Shown here: one piece after another, positions 13,501 to 22,400 of the stretch | Layout: each line of letters starts with the position of its first letter | How positions within the stretch are numbered: position 1 is the stretch's first letter | Assembly: GCA_900708905.1 (NCBI GenBank) | Contig: CAADRB010000001.1 | Span: 1,385,753 to 1,449,752, forward strand | Origin: Hymenolepis diminuta | Taxonomy: Eukaryota > Platyhelminthes > Cestoda > Cyclophyllidea > Hymenolepididae | Direction of reading: 5' to 3' | DNA: 64,000 nt | The notes under the pieces: generated by a model | What the model saw: the letters and a program-made list of their open reading frames with translations, nothing else | What the model was told of the DNA's origin: nothing | Database searches by the model: none | Position numbers and translations under genes: made by a program

Positions 13501-16500
13501 GTGCAGGGGAGACCTTGTGAAGTGTACAGCATTGCAAGGGTTGACCAAAGGAATCTCGCACGCACAAAAGCAATCCGCAAAGTGCTGGCGTACTACCGAT
13601 CGCATATCGGAAAAGTGCGGAGATGTGTGCAGAGGCCTCCCAGCCAATCGGCAATCAGAACTCGTGCAGCGTAGCGTTTATGATACTCAATTACTAGGCG
13701 GTTTTTCTGTAAATCTCTACACACAGTACCCTATGTGTTTTCGCTACTTTGGACGAAGCCAGACTAATTTTGGGGGCTAATTTACACAAGAGGACTCTGT
13801 TAGGGGCTAATTGTACTAGTTTGTAGCTACCTGAACTACTATGGTTTAGACAAGGGCTTATTTTCATAGTATCCGTCATAACCTGCATATTTTAATGAAG
13901 TTCAGGACATTTTCCGTAAATATGCATCAGGAATAAAAAGAAACGATGAACGAATAAAGAAAATAAACATTATTACATTTATCGTGGTCAAAATCATCCC
14001 CGACCTAAAAATTTCCCGCTTATAAAATAAATTAAAAAATAATATGCAGACCATCTGAGGCAAAAGCACATATGCATGTCTTGGATAAGGAAAAGGTGCT
14101 ATGGAGTCACTCTAATTAGAAAATGCATAAGTACCTATCCCTTTGTATTGATTAGTTTCGAACACGGAAATTTAACCCTGATATACATCACAGTGTATGG
14201 GAAACCTCCTTTAGCGCAAAATATTCTCAAAATATTAATGCTACTTATGTGTTGCTAGTAGAAAGTGAACATTTTTTTGTAAAAGCTACTTTTCCTTCAG
14301 AGGGCTGCCTATTTCCTGAAATTTCATTTAATACATGGACTCTAGTATTTAGACTATGTGTATCGCTACTCATAAAAAACAAAGTGTGTTAACAAATGGC
14401 ATAATCTCAAAGTTTAGATAAATTAAGTTTAGTTCACAATTTTGTATCTGCTCTCTGATGTACCTGCTCTCGACTGTAAGAAAATAAAATATTCAATCGA
14501 TCTCGGGTTAAATTAACTGGTCAAAAAGCTCTGAATACCGCAAAAATGATTTAATGCTTGAACTTTGGAATTAAATTCTGTAATTTGAATCTTTGGACAT
14601 TTCAAGGTGGATCAAATCCCCTTGAGAGTGTTGGCTACTTATTGTTTCTGAGAATTAAAATAAAGTAGGAACCCTAATGTCCGGAATTTGTTCACTGATT
14701 CCTTTCGCTTTTCACAATGTTTAGATGGCCTCACAATCAAAGAATAAGGAAATACTTTGTTATAGACAATAGCGACAAAAATGACAATCAAATTTTTCAC
14801 AATTTCTTAATAAATAAATTTCCTTTCCTTTTGCAGTTAGCTTGCGTGATATTCAGCTTTTATATGGATGAGGAAAGTCAGACATTTTGTGGTCCCGGCA
14901 ACTTCACTCTCTCTCAAAGTCAGATGTGGCTTACCTTCCCAATGAGCAAGAAATTCGTCAATCTTCTCTTTGATTTCGCCTTCCAAGTTCAATCCTATCG
15001 ATTGGGGCCCTTAAAACTTGGTCTTCTACTTGCAGTTCTACTTGTTACACCTCGTAAGTCGTCACGTTTATTAATATATCAGTAGACATAAAATGATGTT
15101 ACGAGACTGTTGCCTTAATTTGACTTATTAATTGAACTCCTTTTCTTCATATTCCAAGAATTTAATAATGGATATTTTCGAACAGATCTGCTTCATATGA
15201 TCTACTTACGCATTCTGAAGTCGAATTCAGAAAATCTTGTTCTGATATTAGTTTTAATGGTTACTATCAAATAAAATGGCCTTTAACACATATTTGACGA
15301 ATTTGGTAATTACGGAAATTATAATTTAATTACAGCTAGCACGGCTCTACTTTATTTGCTATACAGAATGGTAGCATTATTAAAATGTTTATGTTTGTAC
15401 AGCAGTTTAATATGTCAATGACCATCTTAACCGAATTTCAGGAATGTAAATACCGGATGTTTGGGATTACGTACAGAATTTGAACGAGGTCGAACAACAG
15501 AAATCTGGAAATTCACTTCAAGTGTGCAGTAATTAGGTTTCTCTCGAGACTATTAATTTTTCTCTTAGGCCTGTTCTCATTTTGAACTCTCTAAATACAA
15601 ATTACTTATTTATTTGGAAGGAATTTCGAAAACAAATCGATAATCAAGTGCGGCTAATGTAGAGCTACTAAGCCTTAATCAATGGGTAAAAATATTATTT
15701 ATTTGCTTACTACAAAGTCTATGGAGGAGGTAGTAGCTTCGTGTTCTAGTATCCGGTGAATAGAGTTTAGCTACAACCCTGGTTCGTTATAATATTTACC
15801 TCTTAACACGATGAAGAAATGGCAGGTTTGCTATTAGCAACGTTTATTAAGCGGGGAAATAAAGTAACGAGAGGGAAGTGGAAAACGAGGGAATAGATTT
15901 GTTGTGCGTCGCGAATTATGTATGGAAGTGAGAGGGTGGAGATATGCAGTTCTTGAAGAAAAAAGCAAGACAAGACAGATAGAGTGCACTTATTGGACCA
16001 TTAAAGCTCAAGTTATCGTAAAGCTTTTGAGTGAATACTTTCCATTAAAATAGGTCGTTTTAGGTTCATACTAGTGGATCATATTGGACTATTAAAGTTC
16101 AATTGAGTATAAAAAATTACTCTAAAAAAGGCTATACATGCTACAGCCAATGACATGTCCAGATAAAGTCTAATTTAAGTACTGTCCATGAGAATCCATT
16201 TTACATAAACTGACACCAATAGGAGTTGCAATGTTACTCATTACTTTTTGCTAGTCCCTCAAAGCGATAGGTTTTTAGTACCTCCTTTAATTTGCAACAG
16301 AGTATTCTTATCTTTATGTTTAAACCCGTCTTTCGTTTGCATCTATTGAATGAACCTATTCACCCATTGTTCGATTTCTAACTTCAAAAACATTGCTGCT
16401 GCTAATTTATTGGTAGTGAAGTGGGAGTTTAGTAATCCCGGACTCTCAGATAAGATGCTAAATATTATTAGTATGCGATATGGTATAATTTCTTGACATT

Positions 16501-17676
16501 TGACTCTGTTAATTTAAAGGTACTATAGAATCTATGAATAGGAAAGTCATATTCTATCTTCTGCTAGGTTAAGTTTATACGATCAGAGAATGATCAAATA
16601 ATGTTCGCATTACAACTATGATTAGGACATAAAGATGCATAGCTTTGTAACTTCTCCGTTGCAACGGCTATTTAGATTCAAGGAACAGGAGAGAAGACAT
16701 AATTAAACAACGATTCTTTTACTTAATAAAATAAATTTGCTTATATTGCCTGAATATGTGATAAATGATTGGTTGTCTGGTTAGCCCATAATTTTAGTAA
16801 CGACTTCTACACGGGTGATTTTACATATCCAGGTGTGAGTGTGGAACTTCAATAATCGATAATCCAGTCCATGAGAGATGGAGATGGTAAGTTTCTCTCG
16901 AGTTCAGCGAAAGTATTCGATCAAGCCTCCTGGCATATAAATTTAAATATTGAGGTCACCACCTAGGGAGTAAGGATATCTCTAGTGCTTGAATTCTGAG
17001 TTGCGTCTCTCTTTATCCTTAACATCTTCAGGATACGTGAAAAGAATATTTCTATTGGAGAATAATTAATATATAGTTCATCTTGTGTAAACACAGCTCA
17101 GTGGGCTCTGCTAAGTTAAAAAGTTTTAGCTATTTTTAAAACTGTAAATATTTGCTTATTTCGGGTAAATGCTCTGATAAAATGAAGATGGCAGTGGGGT
17201 CACCGCCCATTATGTAAACTCAGGCAATTTCAGATGTTGGCTTTCTTATGGCACCAGCGAACTTACAGCTGGATCGCAGAAAATGTAATCAAGAAGCAAC
17301 AAAATAAATTCGAATCTCCGTCCGTGAAAGTCTTCTACTAGTTAATTTTTAAACTCTTTAGCTGCGGTATTGGAGACACGTCGCTAACTATTACTCTGGC
17401 TTGTCATTAATTAATAAAGCTTTATTTTTAGACCGAGAAGGATTAACGAGCCATGAAGAAGTTAACTGGCTTCGAGATCTCATCTGCCAGGCCTTCCGTT
17501 TCCAACTGATGGTATCACATTCGGATGGTGTCGGTCTCTACAATCACCTTGTCTCTAGCACTAGAGAGGAACTTCAACGTCTGTCCGCAGAACATAAACG
17601 CCAGTTAGATGGAATGCGAGCAGCAGGCTTCACTTTTCAAAATGATTTGTATAGCGAAACTTTTTCTCTTGTCTAG
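1288..17676 (+). CDS. Nuclear receptor, NR1 E75/E78/HR3-like (3' part; six exons, hinge and ligand-binding domain)
   Basis: This is the 3' portion of a nuclear hormone receptor, a ligand- or cofactor-regulated transcription factor acting in the nucleus. The six exons join at 1288-1550, 6149-6574, 10212-10418, 11071-11247, 14837-15053 and 17432-17676. All junction phases agree and give 510 residues. Residues 1-229 are a polar, Pro/Ser/Asn-rich hinge. The rest is the ligand-binding domain, with the helix 3-5 signature FAKRIPGFSDLLPEDRMILV and a final AF-2-like LYSETF. The signature is typical of the Rev-erb/E75, E78 and ROR/HR3 groups, and I cannot decide among them without the DNA-binding domain, which must lie upstream of the window together with the start codon. 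The next gene is convergent. Family assignment is firm; subgroup is not. Confidence 0.9.
1551..6148 (+). other. Nuclear receptor intron 1 in window
   Basis: 4.6 kb, AT-rich, GT...AG. It contains an 8-bp-arm inverted repeat at 2585-2605. No further gene or clear repeat is seen. Confidence 0.6.
2585..2605. repeat. Short inverted repeat (8-bp arms)
   Basis: CTCCATAC and GTATGGAG are exact reverse complements separated by 5 bases. It would form a small hairpin in either strand. It lies inside an intron and has no known role. Confidence 0.6.
6149..6574 (+). CDS. Nuclear receptor exon B (hinge)
   Basis: The acceptor is attaacag at 6141-6148 and the donor GTAAAT at 6575. It encodes 142 codons in phase 0 at both ends. 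The protein is low-complexity: rich in Asn, Gln, Ser and Pro, with a basic patch KKLRLIKPKIK and a basic end KTKRRF. Basic patches of this kind often carry nuclear localisation or the extension of the DNA-binding domain, which is inference here. It continues the unusually long hinge between the DNA-binding domain upstream and the ligand-binding domain. Confidence 0.8.
6575..10211 (+). other. Nuclear receptor intron 2 in window
   Basis: 3.6 kb, AT-rich. It holds a short TG-rich run (8043-8068) and an assembly gap (8681-8697). No coding block is recognised. Confidence 0.65.
8681..8697. other. Assembly gap (17 N)
   Basis: Seventeen undetermined bases, preceded by TTGGGGTGGGG and followed by AGGGGG. 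The G-rich flanks suggest a homopolymer or G-quadruplex-prone tract that failed to resolve. The gap lies in an intron, so no coding sequence is affected. Confidence 0.95.
10212..10418 (+). CDS. Nuclear receptor exon C (start of ligand-binding domain)
   Basis: The acceptor is tttctcttcag ending at 10211 and the donor GTGATT at 10419. It encodes 69 codons, phase 0 at both ends, starting FPKRCIVPSPNLNPDGGS. The segment SLLTELLRTIENSFCVTF is a predicted amphipathic helix in the position of helix 1 or 2 of NR1-type ligand-binding domains. Residues AFKRPREQIHAANEATLQ form a second likely helix. The donor is suboptimal but is the only one that preserves the frame into the next exon. Confidence 0.85.
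10419..11070 (+). other. Nuclear receptor intron 3 in window
   Basis: A 652-base intron with donor GTGATT and acceptor TTTTTTAG. Nothing else is recognised. Confidence 0.75.
11071..11247 (+). CDS. Nuclear receptor exon D (helix 3-5 signature)
   Basis: The acceptor is aattttttag ending at 11070 and the donor GTAAGT at 11248, a strong site. It encodes 59 codons. It carries the diagnostic signature of the family: FDRIMQDAVKFAKRIPGF, then SDLLPEDRMILVQSGCFE. In Rev-erb, E75 and ROR proteins the equivalent segment reads V-E-F-A-K-R-I-x-G-F followed by a D/N-Q/D-x-x-L-L-K-A-G pattern, with a helix 3-4 Lys/Arg that can contact coactivator. Here the K-A-G end is changed to Q-S-G, a divergence from most NR1 members. 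This exon is the strongest evidence for the gene. Confidence 0.96.
11248..14836 (+). other. Nuclear receptor intron 4 in window
   Basis: 3.6 kb. Mostly AT-rich, but 13490-13680 is distinctly more GC-rich and open in two + frames. I cannot identify that patch; it may be an old repeat fragment. Confidence 0.6.
14837..15053 (+). CDS. Nuclear receptor exon E (helices 5-9)
   Basis: The acceptor is ccttttgcag ending at 14836 and the donor GTAAGT at 15054. It encodes 72 codons plus one base (phase 1). It continues as LACVIFSFYMDEESQTF, matching the helix 5/beta-hairpin segment of NR1 ligand-binding domains. It then gives FVNLLFDFAFQVQSYRL and LKLGLLLAVLLVTP, matching helix 7 to helix 8/9 (the family usually ends this segment with a hydrophobic helix followed by S-A-D-R). 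The Ser-Ala pair is replaced by Thr-Pro. Confidence 0.95.
15054..17431 (+). other. Nuclear receptor intron 5 in window
   Basis: 2.4 kb between the helix 9 and helix 10 exons. A purine-rich stretch at 15835-15975 faintly resembles the second dispersed repeat family described at 33.6k (shared CAAYGTTTATTAA core followed by purine-rich sequence). Nothing else is recognised. Confidence 0.5.
17432..17676 (+). CDS. Nuclear receptor exon F (helices 10-12, stop)
   Basis: The acceptor is ctttatttttag ending at 17431. Two bases complete a His codon with the previous exon, then 80 codons and TAG at 17674-17676. The sequence REGLTSHEEVNWLRDLI begins helix 10. ELQRLSAEHKRQLDGMR matches the helix 11 region of E75/ROR-type receptors, where R-x-L-x-x-x-H-x-x-x-L is common. 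The end, DLYSETFSLV, fits a helix 12/AF-2 core (hydrophobic-hydrophobic-x-E-x-hydrophobic), so the receptor may retain ligand- or coactivator-dependent activation. Rev-erb lacks such a helix. Confidence 0.94.
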
Positions 17677-18062
17677 TCCCTCTATCACACATATGCCCAA
17701 TAAGCTGTTTTCAATTCGATGTAATTGTATTTCTAGAAGCCCACTATACATACAATACTGATAACAAATGAATTAGGACATTGTAAATACCTGATTGTAA
17801 CCAGTCTTCTATTAGACATAGTCTGTCATTTTCGTACATTCTAGGTACTAGCTCTCTTCCTTTTCTATATTTAGTTTTAAAGAAATGTAATGTATTTTTG
17901 CAAATTCTTTGGGACTGTCTGAAATAACGTCTGTGTTTCTCCCCTTATCCACTGTAATGTCCCTTGAATAATTCTTAGTTGTTTTAAAATAACCTTGTGC
18001 ATTTGGCTTCAGTTTCTTTTACTCACCGTTGAATTTTTCCAAAGAATTTCTACTTCTCTCTA

Positions 18063-18068
18063 AATAAA
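18063..18068 (+). terminator. Candidate polyadenylation signal, nuclear receptor gene
   Basis: An AATAAA hexamer lies 387 bases after the stop codon of the nuclear receptor gene, inside AT-rich sequence. It is the first canonical hexamer I found after the stop, and transcript ends are unproven. Confidence 0.45.
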
Positions 18069-18945
18069 ATTTGCTTTCGTAAAATATAATAAGGGTGCGT
18101 AATTGTTATCCAGAGGTTTTATTAGCTGCTTTGCTTTTATTCGAATATGCGGACTAATTTAATTTGCCTTCCATCACGGATGGATGCTTTTGGTTTAGGG
18201 GAAATTTTAATGGATGAAAAGAGGCGAACTTTACAACCAAATGCGGAACTTAAAACGTAGCTTTAATCTAACATGCGGCTGTATGAGTCGGTATATATCT
18301 GTGAAAAATCTGATCACCTAATGAATAATCTATTGAACCATTGTTAATGTCAAACATGTACAATTTTGCTCCGTTATGCAATCTTCAAGTGGAAGTCCGT
18401 CAGCGTCAAATGTATCTCAGCATAATATCACGGTTAGTTTTCGTATATATCTACTGAACTCATTTGCCTGCGTTGCTTCAACACAAGATCTCCCTGGACA
18501 TATACACACCCATCCTGACCACGGTATGGCAAAGAACATATAAATTCAGTAAATTCCACGTTGAAACAATTCTGCAGATCTACTAACTGTAACTCAGCTG
18601 AGTCTACATAAAAAGGACACAGAAGACCCTAGAAAAAATACATGTTAACCGGAACACATCTTAATATGCCGTGACAACTATAATTATCTAGATAATAAAA
18701 CGAGGCAAACTTGACGATTGAGGAAGTCAATTATACTCAAGTAATCTAGTCTCAGTGGAACTTTATCATGCGATCAGGCACTGAAAGCCCTGAAACAACA
18801 GTAGCACAGTTTTTATTTACCATGATATAAAACCATTGCGCAGTTTAATAGTAATGACGCAGCTCATTCTGAAACTTCTATAGTTTACTGCTTATGTTTG
18901 TTTCATGGGAAAAGAGCCAGAAGAAAAAGGAATAAATTAAAATTT

Positions 18946-18951
18946 TTTATT
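18946..18951 (-). terminator. Candidate polyadenylation signal, glutamate receptor gene
   Basis: AATAAA on the - strand (TTTATT on +) begins 36 bases after the receptor stop codon at 18987. A second copy lies at 18812-18817. Such a short 3' untranslated region would be unusual for a receptor gene, so the more distant signal is equally plausible. Confidence 0.35.
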
Positions 18952-18986
18952 AGTCTGACATAAAATTGAATTGATATTTTAAGTGA

Positions 18987-19404
18987 CTAAATAACTGATT
19001 CTTTTTCAACGCACTCCTTGGCAGATTTAACACGTGGCAGGTCAGTTTTAAGAGGTTTTACTTTGGGTGTCAATTGCTGAATGGAATTGGAGAGTTCTAT
19101 TCGAACTTCATTTCTCTTACTTTGTTCTAATTTAACTGGAATGCTCGGAGTGTTTGCAGGTTCACCTAATTCCACGATGACCTTCGGTCTATATTTCTGT
19201 GACCCTCGAAGGATAGGAGTAGGTCGCTGCATGATTTGATCCGATTCGTTCTTGTGGTGAATGATGGGATGATGGCTATCCCCATTGAAATGATTCTCAT
19301 TTGACCAGGAAGTTCGTGGAATTTTTATCACAGTACAGGTTTCTTTGGAGTTTGGGGTGGGTGGTTGAGCAGGAATTGCATTTGAGGGAAGAGTCGGTTC
19401 GTTT
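18987..19404 (-). CDS. GluN2-like exon 12 in window (C-terminal tail, stop)
   Basis: The acceptor is cctacttttag before 19404. One base completes Arg713 (AG|A), then 138 codons and a TAA stop at 18987-18989. The tail is polar and Pro/Lys/Ser-rich, with no domain. It ends KESVI, fitting the class I PDZ ligand pattern S/T-x-hydrophobic, comparable in position and type to the ESDV end of vertebrate GluN2 subunits. That would allow anchoring to a PSD-95/Dlg-type scaffold (inference). Confidence 0.9.
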
Positions 19405-22400
19405 CTAAAAGTAGGGGAAAAAACAGGTTTTTCTTAAAAGGAAAAAGCCACTAGCCATAAACAATGGCTTATCATTTAATTCGTCCTCTGATTCAAGAGC
19501 CTAATAATATCGTAACGTATTTGGTTCAGGCTATATGCTCAACAAAACTATCTTTACTTGTGGTCAGTGAAAAGCTGTAATTGGAATATTCTCTGCGTAA
19601 TTATACATCATTCAACTTCTAGTTTTGCCGTCTACAGCAAACTGTGAATTTAGAGAAATTAAAGATAATTGGAAGTGAAGCACTTAATAAAAAGAGTTTT
19701 TTGGCTGAGTGTAAGGTTAACGTTTGAGGTAGTATTACTCATGTTGAGGAAAAATGATTAGAGCTTCCACTGCTTCTAGGATGTCTTCGGTATTTATCTA
19801 CTAACGGTGAATCTTGAGATACTTATAATTCATCATCTCAGACCGCTAAATTGCTAGCTGCTAGGTAGCTAACTAGGAGACTGAATACGTCTAATCAATT
19901 AAGGTACAGTTTTGAGAGTTGATTTCACATAGCTTTAACAGGCAAATAGAACAATTGGAGTTTCAAGAATATACTGCAATAAAAATTCCAATCGATTTGA
20001 GACCATCGCACATATGATGAATACCACTTCACTTACACAGAACAAATACAAGAGCAGCAATTTAATTTTAACTAACCAAATAGAAAATTAACTCGCAAAT
20101 TTAAAGAACTAGCTTACAAAAATGTGACAATTTATTCAATCTAGTTGAACAAGCTATTCAACCATGGTAGAAATAACCGGCGTGCAGCAAAAAAGATGAG
20201 ATTTAAGAGGCTCAATTTCAATTGTAATCTTAGATCAGTTATTGTACATCCAGGTTTTCCCCAAAATTTCAGTTGAAATTATCGGTTTCATTTGTCTTTA
20301 GACCATATGAAAGTTATTTAAAAGTGGAAATAGTAATTACTCGGAGAAATCTTAACTTTCCAGGATTAGAGTTTTCATATTCCAATCTTTCCTCTATGCA
20401 ATCAGTATAGTATTGGCGGTTATACTCCCTCTTTTCCGACTCATGTCTTTATACAGAAGTATGACCTAACAATCTGAATATTATTAAATTAATTACCTTA
20501 TGCCTATTCTACTCTGTAAAGCACAATAGCTAATACAATACAATGACCAACAACTAAACTTAATCAATATGTCGATAAGCTTTGAATATGAGGTCGTTCA
20601 AAATTCTGGAGGTCAGATCCTGATATTTAAATTAATGTTTTTAGATCTCAAGTAACCTAATGCTATTATCTGCAACATGACTCACATCATTTTCTCTCCT
20701 TATTGAAAGGTTTTAAATTTTCACCGCATGTAGATACCTTCCTTCGATTGAAAATTAGAATTTTTGCCTTTATCATGGATAATAATAATCTTATACTTGG
20801 ATTAAGGTTCTTCTCGTTAAAAGACTTAGTGAAATTGTTGTAAATCTTTGCTTTTGCCAGTCAATAGATCTGTAAATTCCATTGTCTGCAATTCTCATAC
20901 AAGCAGCATTATAGCTGTGGGTTAACTGAGTGAAATTTTCCCAAATGTTCAATTTATGAAAGCTACATGGACAAAGTGGAGTCGATGGCAACTTGAGTTA
21001 TATGGAAATTATTGGTTTGGGGGTGAAGACATCGAAATTTCACAGTCTGTTTCTCATTTCTCAGTAAGTGTGATAAGGAAAGTGGTACTTCCTTTATCAT
21101 CGATGCAACTTTTAATTTAACGAACTTAGGAATAATAACGCCTGTATTTACTTCGGTAAAAGGCATCTTACCTTAAGTTTCGATTGTTCTGACATCCCCT
21201 CTTGGAATTAGCTTCATCAAGTAGGAGTCGAAGATGTCGAGAGAGTTTAGCAATCTCCTGTTGGTTTCGATATCTCTCATTCTGGCAGGCCGTGTTCTTG
21301 CATTCTCCCCGATGTTCTCTTATCTCAAACTTAGGTCTTAAATTCATATCTGGATTGTCATCCACGTTCTAAAAAGAATAGAATTTTTTGAAATGTTTAG
21401 CACAGTATATTTCTCTCTGATGCATATTTATACCTATACTCGTTCTCGTTTTACTGCAACTCTGTCATCAAGGCTTCATCTGATAAGCAGATTAAGACAG
21501 CACTTTAGATATATTCAGATGTCTGAGTTTGAAAAAAATGAATAGATAAAAGGTCGCCTTAATAACAGAATATGCTTTATTCCAGTAATCAGATGTTAAA
21601 AGGGAATTGGGGAGAAAAGTCTGCTATAAACGAAATTAAAAAGGGGATAAATTGTGTGAATGTGTTTGTCCATTAGTCACACTAATGAGCATTATTTTCA
21701 CCTTTCGTTAAGTGTTGAGATGGTAGATGATTTACGTCAAAATTCTGCTTTTTTTCATTAATTTTTAGACCAACTCCAATGTTAACTGTTTTGACAGTTA
21801 TTCGCTGTGCTAACTTTATTTAACCATTTATAACAATTTAATGTAATACATAATTAACTGAGAAACGGAGATAATTTTTGAAGATTTAATTTGAATTTCC
21901 TGCTCAAGTTAATCATTCAGCAACTATAATCGCTAATTAAAGTTGATCCAATCTTGGAGTTTGAAGAAGAGGAAATTAAGTATAGGAGTTTATTCGAATT
22001 GAAATCCCTCGCTTTCTTTGCCAACTGATTTGGCCCATTACTGTCTATATAAATTACATGAGCCCCATTCACAACACGTCTAAAACACGTTGAACTATAA
22101 CACTCTGCAGTCTCAGGATACCTACTTAAGTCGACTTGACATTCATTCTCTCAACATATAGGTGATTGCATTATCTTCCACACTAGGTGTTAGCAAGATT
22201 ATTTTCAAGTCTTGTTTTAATTTTAATTAGGTCTTCTACTTCAACATCTCGTAATTCAAATTAGCTGAAGTGCATCTTAGCCAATGCCACAAAAACTGGA
22301 CGAGCTTAGATTTTTTCGAATTTAATAAGCGAATAATAAGCAGGAAATTGAAAAAGTGCAGATTTAAACATATTACACATTCAGATAAGTTCTGTTTCAA

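Larger units (their letters stand above)
17677..18986. other. Intergenic region between convergent genes
   Basis: These 1.3 kb separate the stop codons of the two convergent genes. They should hold both 3' untranslated regions. I see candidate polyadenylation hexamers on each strand and no coding block, tRNA or repeat I can name. Confidence 0.7.

Noticed and set aside
20791..21166. Two - strand open frames just downstream of the exon 11 donor, possible extra tail exons of the glutamate receptor
   Set aside because: Exon 11 ends with two codon bases and the exon at 19404 supplies exactly the third, with strong donor and acceptor. No extra exon is needed and the frames have no protein character.
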